Shown: positions 1-8,721 of the stretch, piece by piece | Layout: every line of letters starts with the position of its first letter | Position numbering within the stretch: the stretch's first letter is position 1 | Source: Microcystis aeruginosa Ma_SC_T_19800800_S464 | GTDB taxonomy: Bacteria > Cyanobacteriota > Cyanobacteriia > Cyanobacteriales > Microcystaceae | DNA length: 64,000 nucleotides | Reading direction: 5' to 3' | Assembly (NCBI GenBank): GCA_007095785.1 | Contig: SFBL01000035.1 | Location: 1-64,000, forward strand | Notes under the pieces: model-generated | Databases searched by the model: none | What the model was told of the DNA's origin: nothing | The model's input: the letters and a program-made list of their open reading frames with translations, nothing else | Program-made: the position numbers and the translations under genes

Positions 1-1
1 C

Positions 2-313
2 ATATTTGACCGTAAACTGCGTTATTTTACTGTCGATGGTCAATTGGTTCCCACTCCCCAAGAAGCTGAATTACAGCAAAGACAGGCAAAGGAACAGATT
101 CTTTTAGAAAAGGAACAGGAAAGACAGGCAAAACAACAGGCTCTTTTAGAAAAAGAACAAGAACGACAGGCAAAGGAACAGATTCTTTTAGAAAAAGAAC
201 AGGCTCTTTTAGAAAAAGAACAAGCTCTTTTAGAAAAAGAACAAGAACGACAAGCTAAGGAAAGATTAGCGGCAAAATTACGAGAATTAGGCATCAATCC
301 CCAGACAATTTAG
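2..313 (+). CDS. Uma2-family (PD-(D/E)XK nuclease fold) protein, C-terminal part only
   Basis: The reading frame is open from the window edge, so the 5' part, including the nuclease core, lies outside. What remains matches the tail of the complete Uma2 protein at 41854-42579: an LRYF segment, then LVPTPQE, a charged helical tail and a closing LRELGINP. The tail here is longer, about 60 residues of seven-residue units (AKEQILL / EKEQALL type) encoded by near-perfect 21-bp repeats, and should form a coiled coil. Uma2 (DUF820) proteins are abundant in cyanobacteria and their biological role is not established. A TTG at 44 could be read as a start, but homology upstream of it argues that it is internal. 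Confidence 0.8.
   Translation: MFDRKLRYFTVDGQLVPTPQEAELQQRQAKEQILLEKEQERQAKQQALLEKEQERQAKEQILLEKEQALLEKEQALLEKEQERQAKERLAAKLRELGINPQTI
76..258 (+). repeat. 21-bp in-frame tandem repeats encoding coiled-coil heptads
   Basis: Units of about 21 bp (variants of gcaaaggaacagattctttta and gaaaaagaacaagctctttta) repeat through the Uma2 tail. The unit is a multiple of three, so copy-number changes keep the frame and add or remove single heptads. Confidence 0.75.
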
Positions 314-387
314 CCGGTTAAAATCTGCAAACAGCGATCGATAACCCCTTGAGTTACAATTATCTTGATTTGACTGGATAGACCCGA

Positions 388-993
388 ATGCAACTAACTC
401 CCGAACAATACAAAGAAAAAATGCAGCGCCGCAAGGCAATCCAAGAGGAACGTTTAGCCGAAAAAATTGCTGAAAAAGGTTTAATTATCGTTAATACCGG
501 CGATGGTAAGGGAAAAACCACGGCAGCCCTCGGTATGGTTTTACGTTCCCTCGGTCATGGTTACAAAGTGGCAGTGGTACAATTTATCAAAGGTGCTTGG
601 GAACCTGCCGAACAGAAGATTTTTAGTGTTTGGGGGGAACAAATCGAGTTTTATGCTATGGGGGAAGGTTTCACCTGGGAAACCCAAGATAGAGAAAGAG
701 ATATAGAGAAAGCCGAAGAAGCATGGCAAAAAGCCCTAACTTTTCTCGAAAATCACCAATATAAATTAATTTTACTCGATGAGATCAATATCGCCCTTAA
801 ATTCGGTTATCTGGATATTCAGGAAGTTATCGCTGGTTTAGCCCGAAAACCCGCTAATTGTCACGTTATTCTCACTGGTAGAGGAGCTTTACCCGAATTA
901 ATCGAGATAGCGGATTTAGTCACGGAAATGAAGTTAATTAAACATCCCTTTCGTCAACAGGGAGTGAAAGCGCAACCCGGCATCGAATTTTAA
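388..993 (+). CDS. cobO: Cob(I)yrinic acid a,c-diamide adenosyltransferase
   Basis: CobO/BtuR-type corrinoid adenosyltransferase. It transfers the 5'-deoxyadenosyl group of ATP to cob(I)alamin precursors in the cytosol during adenosylcobalamin synthesis or salvage. The 201-aa length is normal for the family. A P-loop GDGKGKTT sits near residue 38, followed by the conserved ALGMVLRSLGHG helix, VAVVQFIKG near 65, LILLDEIN near 130 and VILTGRG near 160. The ATG at 388 has no strong ribosome binding site; an internal ATG at 421 is possible but would shorten the usual basic N-terminal helix. It converges with the reductase gene, with stop codons directly abutting. Confidence 0.95.
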   Translation: MQLTPEQYKEKMQRRKAIQEERLAEKIAEKGLIIVNTGDGKGKTTAALGMVLRSLGHGYKVAVVQFIKGAWEPAEQKIFSVWGEQIEFYAMGEGFTWETQDRERDIEKAEEAWQKALTFLENHQYKLILLDEINIALKFGYLDIQEVIAGLARKPANCHVILTGRGALPELIEIADLVTEMKLIKHPFRQQGVKAQPGIEF

Positions 994-2175
994 TTAACTA
1001 CTGCTTAAGCGTTGTACCGTCTCTCCCGACAATAATCGATGAGTTTCGGCGAGAAGATAGGGAATTTTATCAGCGTGGGGACTAGCGGCTAAACAGGCAG
1101 TTAAATGGAGTTTTTCCACTTCTTTTGCCTGTTGACCGGGGAACCAATGACCCCCATTCCCCAAGAGATTGTATCTGGCCTTGGCAAAGTCAATCATATC
1201 GTAGGCAATAGCGAGATTGCGTAACCAGAGGATAGAAGGAATATTAATCTGATTGGGGGTATTTTCCCAGCTAGGTAAACCCACGGACCAAGTTTTTACC
1301 CAATTATCGCCTAAACAGTTGATCATTTCCCCTTGCAATCTCTCGATAATTACCGGTAAAATCTCCTCGGCTCGATCGAGTAAGGGTAAAGTTTTCAGGT
1401 GTTCATCAAAATCTGTGGGTTGCGCTGCACCAATACTCAGGGTATGAACGGCCGGATGACTGAGACAGAATAGGTCATTAAAAACCATCGGACTGAGAGG
1501 AGAACAGAGAGCGACGAGCTTAGGGGGAGGATTGTAGAGATGGCCACCCTTATCGGAGGGACTAATGATAAAAACGCCCATATCGTGCTGTTTTGCCGCT
1601 TCTATGGCCGGCCAGTTATTCTGAAAAATATAGTACCAGTGCAGATTAACGTAATCGTAACAATTTGTTGCAATAGTCTTGACAATTACATCAGTTGGTG
1701 CATGGGTGGAGAAACCGATAAAACGAACTTTTCCCTGTTGCTGTAATTTTTTCGCCTCTTGCCAACAACCGCCCTCGGCCATAGTGTCATCGAGAATTTC
1801 AGCCGTGTTGATGCCATGGATACCCAACAAATCCACATAATCTAACCGTAAAAATTGCAGGGATTGCTCAAATTTACGGCGAAATTCCCGCACATCTTGA
1901 CTAGGAGAAACTTTCGTCTGCACGATAATCTTATCCCTCGGTAGTTGCGGCAAAATTTTGCCCAATTGCATCTCGGAAGTGCCGTAACCCCTAGCGGTTT
2001 CGATGTGATTAATCCCCACTTCCAGAGATTTATTAATGATTGCCTCTAAATTGCTCTGATTCTCGTCGGGAATTTGCGACATTGGCAAATCCTGCCACTG
2101 AAATTGATAGCGCATTCCCCCACAGGAAAACACCGGCATTTGTAGATTAGTGCGACCGAAACGACGATACTGCAT
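994..2175 (-). CDS. Aldo/keto reductase, cyanobacterial long form
   Basis: NADP(H)-dependent oxidoreductase of the aldo/keto reductase fold; substrate unknown. The N-terminal MQYRRFGRTNLQMP is typical. The catalytic tetrad region is visible as IETARGYGTSE near residue 58 (the usual DTA is ETA here, while the Tyr is kept), Lys in VQTKV near 86 and His in LLGIHG near 119. At 393 aa it is longer than the ~320-aa core. The extra C-terminal ~80 residues (from about INCLGDNW) form an alpha-helical extension common in cyanobacterial homologues. The stop codon abuts that of cobO. A heptamer repeat lies directly upstream of the start. Confidence 0.88.
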   Translation of the reverse strand: MQYRRFGRTNLQMPVFSCGGMRYQFQWQDLPMSQIPDENQSNLEAIINKSLEVGINHIETARGYGTSEMQLGKILPQLPRDKIIVQTKVSPSQDVREFRRKFEQSLQFLRLDYVDLLGIHGINTAEILDDTMAEGGCWQEAKKLQQQGKVRFIGFSTHAPTDVIVKTIATNCYDYVNLHWYYIFQNNWPAIEAAKQHDMGVFIISPSDKGGHLYNPPPKLVALCSPLSPMVFNDLFCLSHPAVHTLSIGAAQPTDFDEHLKTLPLLDRAEEILPVIIERLQGEMINCLGDNWVKTWSVGLPSWENTPNQINIPSILWLRNLAIAYDMIDFAKARYNLLGNGGHWFPGQQAKEVEKLHLTACLAASPHADKIPYLLAETHRLLSGETVQRLSSS

Positions 2176-2176
2176 A

Positions 2177-2203
2177 TATTCAGTTATCAGTTATCAGTTA
2201 TCA
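2177..2203. repeat. Heptamer repeat (CAGTTAT)n
   Basis: Three to four tandem copies of CAGTTAT sit immediately upstream of the reductase start codon. The same heptamer (reverse complement ATAACTG) recurs at many intergenic sites in this window, for example 9641-9677, 11597-11615 and 11880-11905. Confidence 0.85.
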
Positions 2204-2320
2204 GTGGGGAGACCACTTCGTGCGCGTTGCGGGGGGTGATGGGGTTTTAGGGTTTTGGGGTATTAGTTGAAACTTCCCTATTTCCCCATTCTCCCATTCC
2301 CTATCCCCTGTTCCCTAAAT

Positions 2321-3085
2321 TTAATCGGGTAAAGTGAGAATTTCGACATCAGTTTCGGTGACGGCGATGGTGTGTTCAAATTGGGCCGAAAGTTTACCAT
2401 CTTTAGTGATGGCAGTCCAACCGTCTTTTAAGAGAATATGTTGCCAAGTTCCCTCATTAATCATCGGTTCAATAGTGAATACCATGCCGGGGCGAATTGT
2501 TTTGCCCTTGCCGCGAATGCCGTAGTGGGGAACCTGCGGACCGGTGTGAAAAACATTACTGATACCATGACCGACAAAATCTCTAACTACCGAAAAACCT
2601 TGTCCTTCGGCATATTCTTGGATAGCTGCCCCGATATCGCCGATTTTACCCCCCGGCTGCACCGCATCTATGCCTCTTTGCAGACATTCTCTGGTCACTT
2701 CCACTAACTTTTTGGCCAGGGGGGAGGGAGTACCGACAAAGAAAGTCTGGGAGGTATCGCCGTGATAACCCTCTAAAATCGGGGTGACATCGATGTTAAT
2801 AATATCGCCGTCTTTGAGGATTTGATCGGCGCTGGGGATGCCGTGACAGATAACCTCGTTAATGCTAGTACAGATGGACTTAGGAAAGCCATGGTATCCT
2901 AGGGGCGCACTTTTGGCTCCATGGGCGCGAGTCCAACGTTCCGCCTCATCATTGATTTCTAGGGTACTTACCCCCGGTTTAACCATATCTGCCAGATGGT
3001 CTAAGAGTTTAGCTGCTAATCGTCCGGCTCGACGCATTTTTTCAATTTCCCTGGAGGAGAGTAAGGTGATGGTATCGTTGCCCAT
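2321..3085 (-). CDS. map: Methionine aminopeptidase, type I
   Basis: Removes the initiator methionine from nascent proteins in the cytosol. The 254-aa length is standard for type Ia enzymes without a zinc-finger extension. The five metal ligands of the pita-bread fold can be placed: Asp in INIDVTP near residue 97, Asp in GYHGDTS near 108, His in FVGHGIS near 170, Glu in TIEPMIN near 204 and Glu in FEHTIAVTE near 236. The substrate His is in GYHGFPKSIC near 79. It is monocistronic, with repeats on the upstream side. Confidence 0.96.
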   Translation of the reverse strand: MGNDTITLLSSREIEKMRRAGRLAAKLLDHLADMVKPGVSTLEINDEAERWTRAHGAKSAPLGYHGFPKSICTSINEVICHGIPSADQILKDGDIINIDVTPILEGYHGDTSQTFFVGTPSPLAKKLVEVTRECLQRGIDAVQPGGKIGDIGAAIQEYAEGQGFSVVRDFVGHGISNVFHTGPQVPHYGIRGKGKTIRPGMVFTIEPMINEGTWQHILLKDGWTAITKDGKLSAQFEHTIAVTETDVEILTLPD

Positions 3086-3178
3086 GAATTATCCGACTGT
3101 TAAGAAAGATTCTTGTTACATTTCTTATCCTAGCAAAATCGGGCAGCGTTAGGGTTTAGGGGGTTGGGTTGTGGGAGT

Positions 3179-3242
3179 GGGGAAATGGGGAAATGGGGAA
3201 ATGGGGAAATGGGGAAATGGGGAAATGGGGAAATGGGGAAAT
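3179..3242. repeat. Octamer microsatellite (GGGGAAAT)8
   Basis: Eight perfect copies of an 8-bp unit lie between map and pstB. The same unit or its GGGGAAGT variant forms arrays at 27249-27284, 29404-29488 and 32974-33236. Confidence 0.92.
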
Positions 3243-3336
3243 GGGGAGAATAAATCAAAATAATCTCCTGACTACTGATAACTGATAACTGATCACTGAT
3301 CACTGATCACTGTCTCCCGTCTCCTGATAAGAGAAA

Positions 3337-4149
3337 TTAACCGAATCTACCGGCTACATAATCGCGAGTTTGTTGATTAACTGCATCGGTGAAAATTTTC
3401 TGGGTGGTGTCAAATTCCACCAAACGACCGACGCGGGTTTCGTCGGCATTAAAAAAGGCCGTGCGATCGGATACTCTAGAGGCCTGTTGCATATTATGGG
3501 TGACAATCACGATCGTGTATTGTTCCTTCAATTCATGGATTAATTCCTCCACTTTGAGGGTAGAAAGAGGGTCTAAAGCGGAACAAGGTTCATCCATTAA
3601 TAATACTTTTGGTTTTACCGCCAAAGCGCGAGCAATACACAATCTTTGTTGTTGTCCTCCCGATAATCCTAAAGCGGATTTATTCAACAGATCTTTAACT
3701 TCATTCCAAAGAGCAGCTCCTTTTAAAGCTGATTCCACAATCCCATCTAATTCACTGCGACTAGCGGAACGATAAATTCTAATACCGTAGGCAATATTAT
3801 CGTAAATACTAGCGGGAAAAGGGTTAGGACGCTGAAACACCATACCCACCTGTCGCCGGAGAGTATGAAGGTTAACTTTGGGGGCGTAGATATCTTGGCC
3901 AAAAAACCTAACTTTGCCCTTAACTGTCACCTCTCCTTCTAATTCCCCGATACGATTGAGGGCTTTTAAGAGAGTGGATTTACCACAACCAGAGGGGCCG
4001 ATCATGGCGGTTACTTGCCTTTGCGGGATTTGTAAAGAAACCCCTTCCAGGGCTTTTTTACTACCGTAGAAAAAGCTAAGATTTTCGACTTCGATCGCCG
4101 AATTAGCTAGAGAAGTAGGGGTGTTCATGGCAGAGGAATCGATCATCAT
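3337..4149 (-). CDS. pstB: Phosphate ABC transporter ATP-binding protein PstB (cluster 1)
   Basis: ATPase that powers high-affinity phosphate import, acting at the inner face of the plasma membrane with PstC and PstA. Walker [10 protein letters not shown] is near residue 52, the ABC signature LSGGQQQRL near 163, Walker [14 protein letters not shown] near 185 and the switch His in [14 protein letters not shown] near 218. The C-terminal RDYVAGRFG is the PstB hallmark. It is the last gene of the operon pstS-pstC-pstA-pstB, separated from pstA by 8 nt. The N-terminus is slightly long; a second ATG three codons from the first or the Met at residue 8 (MNTPTSL) could also be used. Confidence 0.96.
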   Translation of the reverse strand: MMIDSSAMNTPTSLANSAIEVENLSFFYGSKKALEGVSLQIPQRQVTAMIGPSGCGKSTLLKALNRIGELEGEVTVKGKVRFFGQDIYAPKVNLHTLRRQVGMVFQRPNPFPASIYDNIAYGIRIYRSASRSELDGIVESALKGAALWNEVKDLLNKSALGLSGGQQQRLCIARALAVKPKVLLMDEPCSALDPLSTLKVEELIHELKEQYTIVIVTHNMQQASRVSDRTAFFNADETRVGRLVEFDTTQKIFTDAVNQQTRDYVAGRFG

Positions 4150-4157
4150 AAAAATGC

Positions 4158-5042
4158 TTAATTTGAGCGTTTACGAGTAACAAAACGGGAGAGAAGGCTA
4201 GTAATTAAAACTAAGATAATCAGCACTAAAGAAGCTGTCCAAGCCAGGGAATTTTGTTCAGGAAAAGGGGAACTAGCATAGTTATAAATCAACACCGTTA
4301 AAGCTGGTGTGGGCGACCACAGACTTTCTTGCCAAAATTGACTAAATAAAGCCGTAAACATTAAGGGGGCAGTTTCTCCGGCGGCCCGGGCCACAGCTAA
4401 TAATATCCCAGTCATAATCGGTGCGATCGCTGCTGGCAGGACAATGCGAAATACCGTATCGAAACGGGAACCCCCCAAAGCGGAGGAACCGAGACGGTAG
4501 GACATGGGTATTAGTTTTAGTGCCTCTTCCGTGGTTAAAGCGACGATGGGCAACATAATCACCCCTAAAGCAAAGGCCCCCGCTACGGCGGAAAATTGTT
4601 TGGTAGTTAACACCAAAACCCCGAAGGAAAACACCCCGACGATAACGGAAGGGGTACTACTCAACACCACGATCGCAAAGCGTAGAATACCACCAATTTT
4701 GGAACCCCGAGCGAATTCCGAGAGGAAAACCCCGGTGAGAATCCCCAGAGGTATGCTGCCGAGGGCTGCTAAACCGACCATGGTTAAAGTCCCGACGATC
4801 GCATTGGCAAAACCGTTGGGAACACTGGGATCGGAGCCAACTGGGGCGGGTAAAGAGGTGAAAACTTGCCAATTAAATCCGGGTAAACCTTCTTTGACAA
4901 TTTGAAAGAGGATAGCGAATAAAGGCAGAATAGCGACGGCACTAAGGGCGATCGCTAAACCCGTGAGACCGTTGGTAAAAAAATGCCGCCACGGTGACAG
5001 GGGTTGCTGTAAATCTTCTTCGGGAAAGGCTCCTTGAGTCAT
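4158..5042 (-). CDS. pstA: Phosphate ABC transporter permease PstA (cluster 1)
   Basis: Integral membrane permease subunit that pairs with PstC. The 294-aa protein has six predicted membrane segments. The binding-protein-dependent transport loop is seen as [32 protein letters not shown] (written in two parts, near residues 180-212), followed by [16 protein letters not shown], a PstA signature. The gene lies between pstC (4 nt gap) and pstB (8 nt gap), which implies one transcript. Confidence 0.95.
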   Translation of the reverse strand: MTQGAFPEEDLQQPLSPWRHFFTNGLTGLAIALSAVAILPLFAILFQIVKEGLPGFNWQVFTSLPAPVGSDPSVPNGFANAIVGTLTMVGLAALGSIPLGILTGVFLSEFARGSKIGGILRFAIVVLSSTPSVIVGVFSFGVLVLTTKQFSAVAGAFALGVIMLPIVALTTEEALKLIPMSYRLGSSALGGSRFDTVFRIVLPAAIAPIMTGILLAVARAAGETAPLMFTALFSQFWQESLWSPTPALTVLIYNYASSPFPEQNSLAWTASLVLIILVLITSLLSRFVTRKRSN

Positions 5043-5046
5043 AAAA

Positions 5047-6021
5047 TTAACGATTGCGGTTGATAAACTGTACTAATAAAGCCGCTACACTATTGACGAC
5101 TAAGGTAATAACAAATAGAATCAAAGCTAGATACATCAAAGCTCCGATGTGGACTTTTTCAAAAGCTTCTGGGAAGGTATTAGCTAGTACAGCAGGAATG
5201 GTATAACCGGGGGCCAAGAGGGAGGGACTAATAATCGAGGAGTTACCGATTACCATGGCCACCGCCATGGTTTCCCCTAAAGCACGCCCTAAACCGAGGA
5301 TAATCGCCCCGATAATGCCAGAACTGGCAGCAGGCAACAACACGCGCCAGATGGTTTCCCAACGAGTCGCACCTAGGGCCATAGAGGCGCTGCGTAATTC
5401 CGGGGGGACGGTAAGCAAGACATCGCGACTGATAGCGGAAATAGTCGGCACAATCATGATGGCCAGGATCACACCGGCGATGAACATACTCGGTCCCAAA
5501 GGTTGGGTGCTAAATAAAGGGAACCAAGCAAGATTTTGAAATAACCATTCTTGCAGGGGTTTAAGCACGGGAATTAGCACGAAAATCCCCCATAAACCGA
5601 TAATTACGCTAGGAATCGAGGCAATTAATTCTACTAGAAAACCGATGGGATAACGGATACTGGCCGGCAAATAATTCTCGCTAGTGGTTAAAGCAACGGC
5701 AACACTAAGGGGAATGGCTAATAAAAGAGCCAGAATCGAGGAAACAACGGAACCGAAAATAAAGGGTAAACCACCAAATTTGAGGACGTTCACATCCCAA
5801 GTGGTTCCCCAGAGAAATCCCAGACCGAATTCATTGATCGCCGGTCGCGCATCCTGAAAAACAATCCAGGCCATCCAGAGCAGAAAAATTAAACCGGAGG
5901 CGGCACAAATCCAGACTAAGACTGTAAAAATGCGATCCAATAAACCGGCAGTGCCGGGGTTTTCGTTAAGATTGGCCGCCGAGAGATCAAAAGACTCAAC
6001 GGATTCAGGAAAATTAGCCAT
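5047..6021 (-). CDS. pstC: Phosphate ABC transporter permease PstC (cluster 1)
   Basis: Second membrane permease of the phosphate importer. The 324 residues start with a cytoplasmic N-terminal tail rich in Glu and Asp, then about six hydrophobic segments beginning near residue 32. Family signatures are IIGLWGIFVLIPVLKP near 140, the coupling-helix loop ELRSASMALGATRWETIWRV near 210 and LGRALGETMAVAMVIGN near 245. It sits second in the operon, 174 nt downstream of pstS; that gap carries a hairpin that may set the PstS-to-permease ratio. Confidence 0.95.
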   Translation of the reverse strand: MANFPESVESFDLSAANLNENPGTAGLLDRIFTVLVWICAASGLIFLLWMAWIVFQDARPAINEFGLGFLWGTTWDVNVLKFGGLPFIFGSVVSSILALLLAIPLSVAVALTTSENYLPASIRYPIGFLVELIASIPSVIIGLWGIFVLIPVLKPLQEWLFQNLAWFPLFSTQPLGPSMFIAGVILAIMIVPTISAISRDVLLTVPPELRSASMALGATRWETIWRVLLPAASSGIIGAIILGLGRALGETMAVAMVIGNSSIISPSLLAPGYTIPAVLANTFPEAFEKVHIGALMYLALILFVITLVVNSVAALLVQFINRNR

Positions 6022-6070
6022 AAGGTAGAGAGCGATTACCAGTTATCAGTTGTTTAAAACACAACTGTAG

Positions 6071-6091
6071 GGGCTGAACAATGTTCAGCCC
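6071..6091 (-). other. Hairpin between pstS and pstC
   Basis: A perfect 9-bp inverted repeat, GGGCTGAAC and GTTCAGCCC with a 3-nt loop, lies in the 174-nt gap between pstS and pstC. No T-run follows on the minus strand, so it is more likely an mRNA-stabilising or processing structure (or a repeat remnant) than a terminator. Such elements often keep binding-protein mRNA more abundant than permease mRNA; here that is inference. Confidence 0.5.
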
Positions 6092-6195
6092 AGAGAAAAG
6101 AAATACTTGCAGTTATTAGTTATGGACTTAACTGGTAACTTTTTCCATCTTACTGGAAAGCGGTGACAATCAATCTCAAACTAATACAAAAGTAT

Positions 6196-7209
6196 TTATT
6201 TAATTTTGTTAACTTCGGCTAAAACTTTTTGAGTCACCGATTGAGGAATCCGGGTAAATTCCAATTGATTGTTAATACCTTGACCGGTGGTAAGAATCCA
6301 AGTCAACAGTCTTTTAATTTCCGCCGCTTTTTTGTTATCAGCGTAGTCTTTCGGTACTAATAACCAAGTAATCCCGACGATCGGATAACCACTGCTCGGA
6401 TCGTCCATATTGGCGGTAAAATCGGCGTTAAATTTCACCCCTTCCATAGCTTTGTTAGCTTGAGCGAGACTCGGTTCGACAAATTGACCGGCTTTATTTT
6501 GAACTTTGGCAGTTCTCATGGTTGCCCCTTCATTTTTGCGGGCAAAGGTATCTTGAACGTAACCGATCGAGCCTTCTGTTTGTTTAACTAGGGCTGCCAC
6601 ACCATCATTTTTCGGTCCCTTGAGAACGGTAAAACCCCAGTTAGGTTCTTTGCTGGTTCCCACTTTACTTTTGAAAGAAGGACTAATAGCACTCAGGTGA
6701 GAGGTAAAAATCTCGGTAGTACCGCTACCATCAGCCCTAACCACCACTTTGATGGGTCGGTCGGGCAGTTTCGGATCCACTTGTTTCCAGTTGGTGATCT
6801 GGCCACTGAAGATTTTACCCAGGTTAGCTCGAGAAATTTGCAGGTTATTGACCCCGGGCAGGTTATAAACCACGGCGACGGCTCCTCCGGCGGTGGGAAC
6901 TAGCAGTAAACCGTTTTTCATCTGGCTTTTTTCCGAGGAAGAAGGAGCGGCATCGGAAGCCCCAAAATCGACGGTTCCGGCGATAAATTGCCGAATACCA
7001 GCGCCGCTACCGACGGAATTATAGTTAACGGTGACACCAGTGGCGTTTTTATAGTCGGCAAAATAACGCTGGTATAGGGGTGCGGGAAAGGAGGCTCCTG
7101 CACCGTTCAGGGTTTGGGCGAAAGCTTCTCCCATCGTCCCTGCTAGGGCCGCTGCCGTGGCGAAGGAGACAGCACACACACGAGTTAGGGTAGCAGTTGA
7201 GAATATCAT
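6196..7209 (-). CDS. pstS: Periplasmic phosphate-binding protein PstS (cluster 1)
   Basis: Captures phosphate in the periplasm and delivers it to PstC/PstA. The mature start TLNGAGASFPAPLYQRYF is the classical PstS N-terminus. Phosphate-contact motifs follow: GSGAGIRQF, DFGASDAAPS and RADGSGTTEIFTSHLS. The frame is open to 7281, but the ATG at 7209 begins a clear signal peptide (MIFSTATLTRV, hydrophobic core, AFAQ cleavage site). The Pho-box-like repeat at 7321-7350 would lie too close to the longer start, so I use 7209, giving 337 aa. The last segment matches PstS to its end. Confidence 0.94.
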   Translation of the reverse strand: MIFSTATLTRVCAVSFATAAALAGTMGEAFAQTLNGAGASFPAPLYQRYFADYKNATGVTVNYNSVGSGAGIRQFIAGTVDFGASDAAPSSSEKSQMKNGLLLVPTAGGAVAVVYNLPGVNNLQISRANLGKIFSGQITNWKQVDPKLPDRPIKVVVRADGSGTTEIFTSHLSAISPSFKSKVGTSKEPNWGFTVLKGPKNDGVAALVKQTEGSIGYVQDTFARKNEGATMRTAKVQNKAGQFVEPSLAQANKAMEGVKFNADFTANMDDPSSGYPIVGITWLLVPKDYADNKKAAEIKRLLTWILTTGQGINNQLEFTRIPQSVTQKVLAEVNKIK

Positions 7210-7320
7210 AAGTTTTCTGGTTGAAGAATCCTGCACAATTGGGAAAGTTGAACTTTCTTCAAGATATAGTTTAATGCACAAATATTACTTTTAAATCTAG
7301 AAATATTTGCGATTTTTTTT

Positions 7321-7350
7321 TGGTTAAGATTGGGTAAAATTTCGGTTAAT
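7321..7350 (-). promoter_or_regulatory. Pho-box-like triple repeat upstream of pstS
   Basis: On the minus strand three 8-bp units follow each other at an exact 11-bp period: ATTAACCG, TTTTACCC and CTTAACCA, separated by 3 bp. This fits the cyanobacterial Pho box (direct repeats resembling CTTAACCT with 3-bp spacers), bound by the response regulator SphR/PhoB under phosphate limitation. It lies 112 bp before the chosen pstS ATG. Confidence 0.65.
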
Positions 7351-7638
7351 TTTAATTTAAAAAATTCACAGCTTTTGGCAACAATTTAGTTAGACCGATC
7401 AAGACAAAAATCCATTGTATCTATTCGAGGATGAAATCTTAATTTAAACCATCTGTTGGGGAGAAATTGCTCGGACAAAGCTTTTTATCTGGGCGTGTCA
7501 AGGCAAACAGGGTCACTGCTGCTTGTCTATCCTGTTAAGTTTGTTATCTTTTTGGGATAATTTTCGCATCAAATCAATTTTTTTTGAAATGATGGAGATA
7601 GATTTTTCTGACTTCCAGAAAAGCAAGGGGATGGATAA

Positions 7639-8655
7639 ATGCTGATAAATCTCGATAAATTGCTCAAAAAAGCTCTTGTTTTTGTTAGTGCTGGTGTTCT
7701 AGCCGCTTGCACTTCCGTTGACTCCCAATCAAATAAATCAATTATTATTGATGGGTCTAGCACCGTTTACCCGATCACCAAAGCTGTCGCCGATGAATAC
7801 AAAAAACAAAACCAGCCGTCTGCGGATATAAGCGTCAACTTTTCGGGTACTACTGGCGGTTTTCGGCAGTTTTGCGCTGGAAAAACCGATATTAGCAATG
7901 CTTCACGACCGATTCGCACCGATGAGATCGAAGCCTGTAATCGGAATAACATTAGATTTATCGAATTGCCGATCGCCTTTGATGCGCTTACCATCGCAGT
8001 CAATAAAGAGAACAATTGGATTGATAGTATCACTCTAGAGGAATTAAAAAAAATCTGGGAACCTGCCGCCCAGGGTAAAATTAGCAAGTGGAGTCAGGTG
8101 CGATCGGGATTGCCGGATAAACCTCTCAATCTCTTTGGTGCGGGCAAAGATTCGGGAACTTTCGATTATTTTACAGAAGCGGTGGTAGGAAAAGAAGATG
8201 TTAGCCGTAGCGATTACGTTGCCAGTGAAGATGATGACACTCTAATCCAAGGAGTTAGTCAAGATGCCAACGCCCTAGGATATTTTGGCCTAGCTTACTA
8301 CGAAAAACAAGCGGCGAATTTAAAAGCCTTAGCAATAGACAACGGTAAAGGGGCTGTTTTGCCCTCCCGGGAAACGGTGCTACAATCCACCTATCAACCC
8401 TTAGCCCGTCCTTTATTTATCTACGTTAATGCCCAAAAAGCCCAGTCTAATAAGGATTTACAGCGTTTTGTCGAGTATTATCTCAATAACGCTCAAAACA
8501 TCGTTCAAGAGGTCGGTTATATTCCCCTGAGCGGTGAGCATTATCATTTAGCCAAGGTCACTTTCTTTAACGGGGAAGCGGGAACAGTTTTCGGGGGACA
8601 ATCAAAATTCGATGTGACTTTAGCCGAATTACTGCGCCAGAAAGCCAAGTTTTAG
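7639..8655 (+). CDS. sphX: SphX-like phosphate-binding lipoprotein 1
   Basis: PstS-superfamily solute-binding protein of the cyanobacterial SphX branch, 338 aa. The N-terminus is basic and hydrophobic with a lipobox LAAC (Cys near residue 24), so it is probably anchored to the outer face of the plasma membrane. Ligand motifs are IIDGSSTVYPIT near 36, SGTTGGFRQFCAGKTDISNASRP (in two parts, 70-92), FGAGKDSGTFDYF near 175 and DANALGYFGLAYY near 217. It is transcribed divergently from pstS of cluster 1 and shares a 429-bp intergenic region. SphX proteins are phosphate-starvation-induced accessory binding proteins of Pst. It is a paralogue of 14727-15761. Confidence 0.9.
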   Translation: MLINLDKLLKKALVFVSAGVLAACTSVDSQSNKSIIIDGSSTVYPITKAVADEYKKQNQPSADISVNFSGTTGGFRQFCAGKTDISNASRPIRTDEIEACNRNNIRFIELPIAFDALTIAVNKENNWIDSITLEELKKIWEPAAQGKISKWSQVRSGLPDKPLNLFGAGKDSGTFDYFTEAVVGKEDVSRSDYVASEDDDTLIQGVSQDANALGYFGLAYYEKQAANLKALAIDNGKGAVLPSRETVLQSTYQPLARPLFIYVNAQKAQSNKDLQRFVEYYLNNAQNIVQEVGYIPLSGEHYHLAKVTFFNGEAGTVFGGQSKFDVTLAELLRQKAKF

Positions 8656-8721
8656 ACGGTTAAAATCGGGTGAGATTGACTCACCCTATCAACTTTTATT
8701 TTAGCTATTATTGCTGTGATC

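Noticed and set aside
7530..7562. Pho box upstream of sphX 1 (GTTAAGTT, TATCTTTT, GATAATTT)
   Set aside because: The 11-bp period is there, but only the first unit resembles the consensus.
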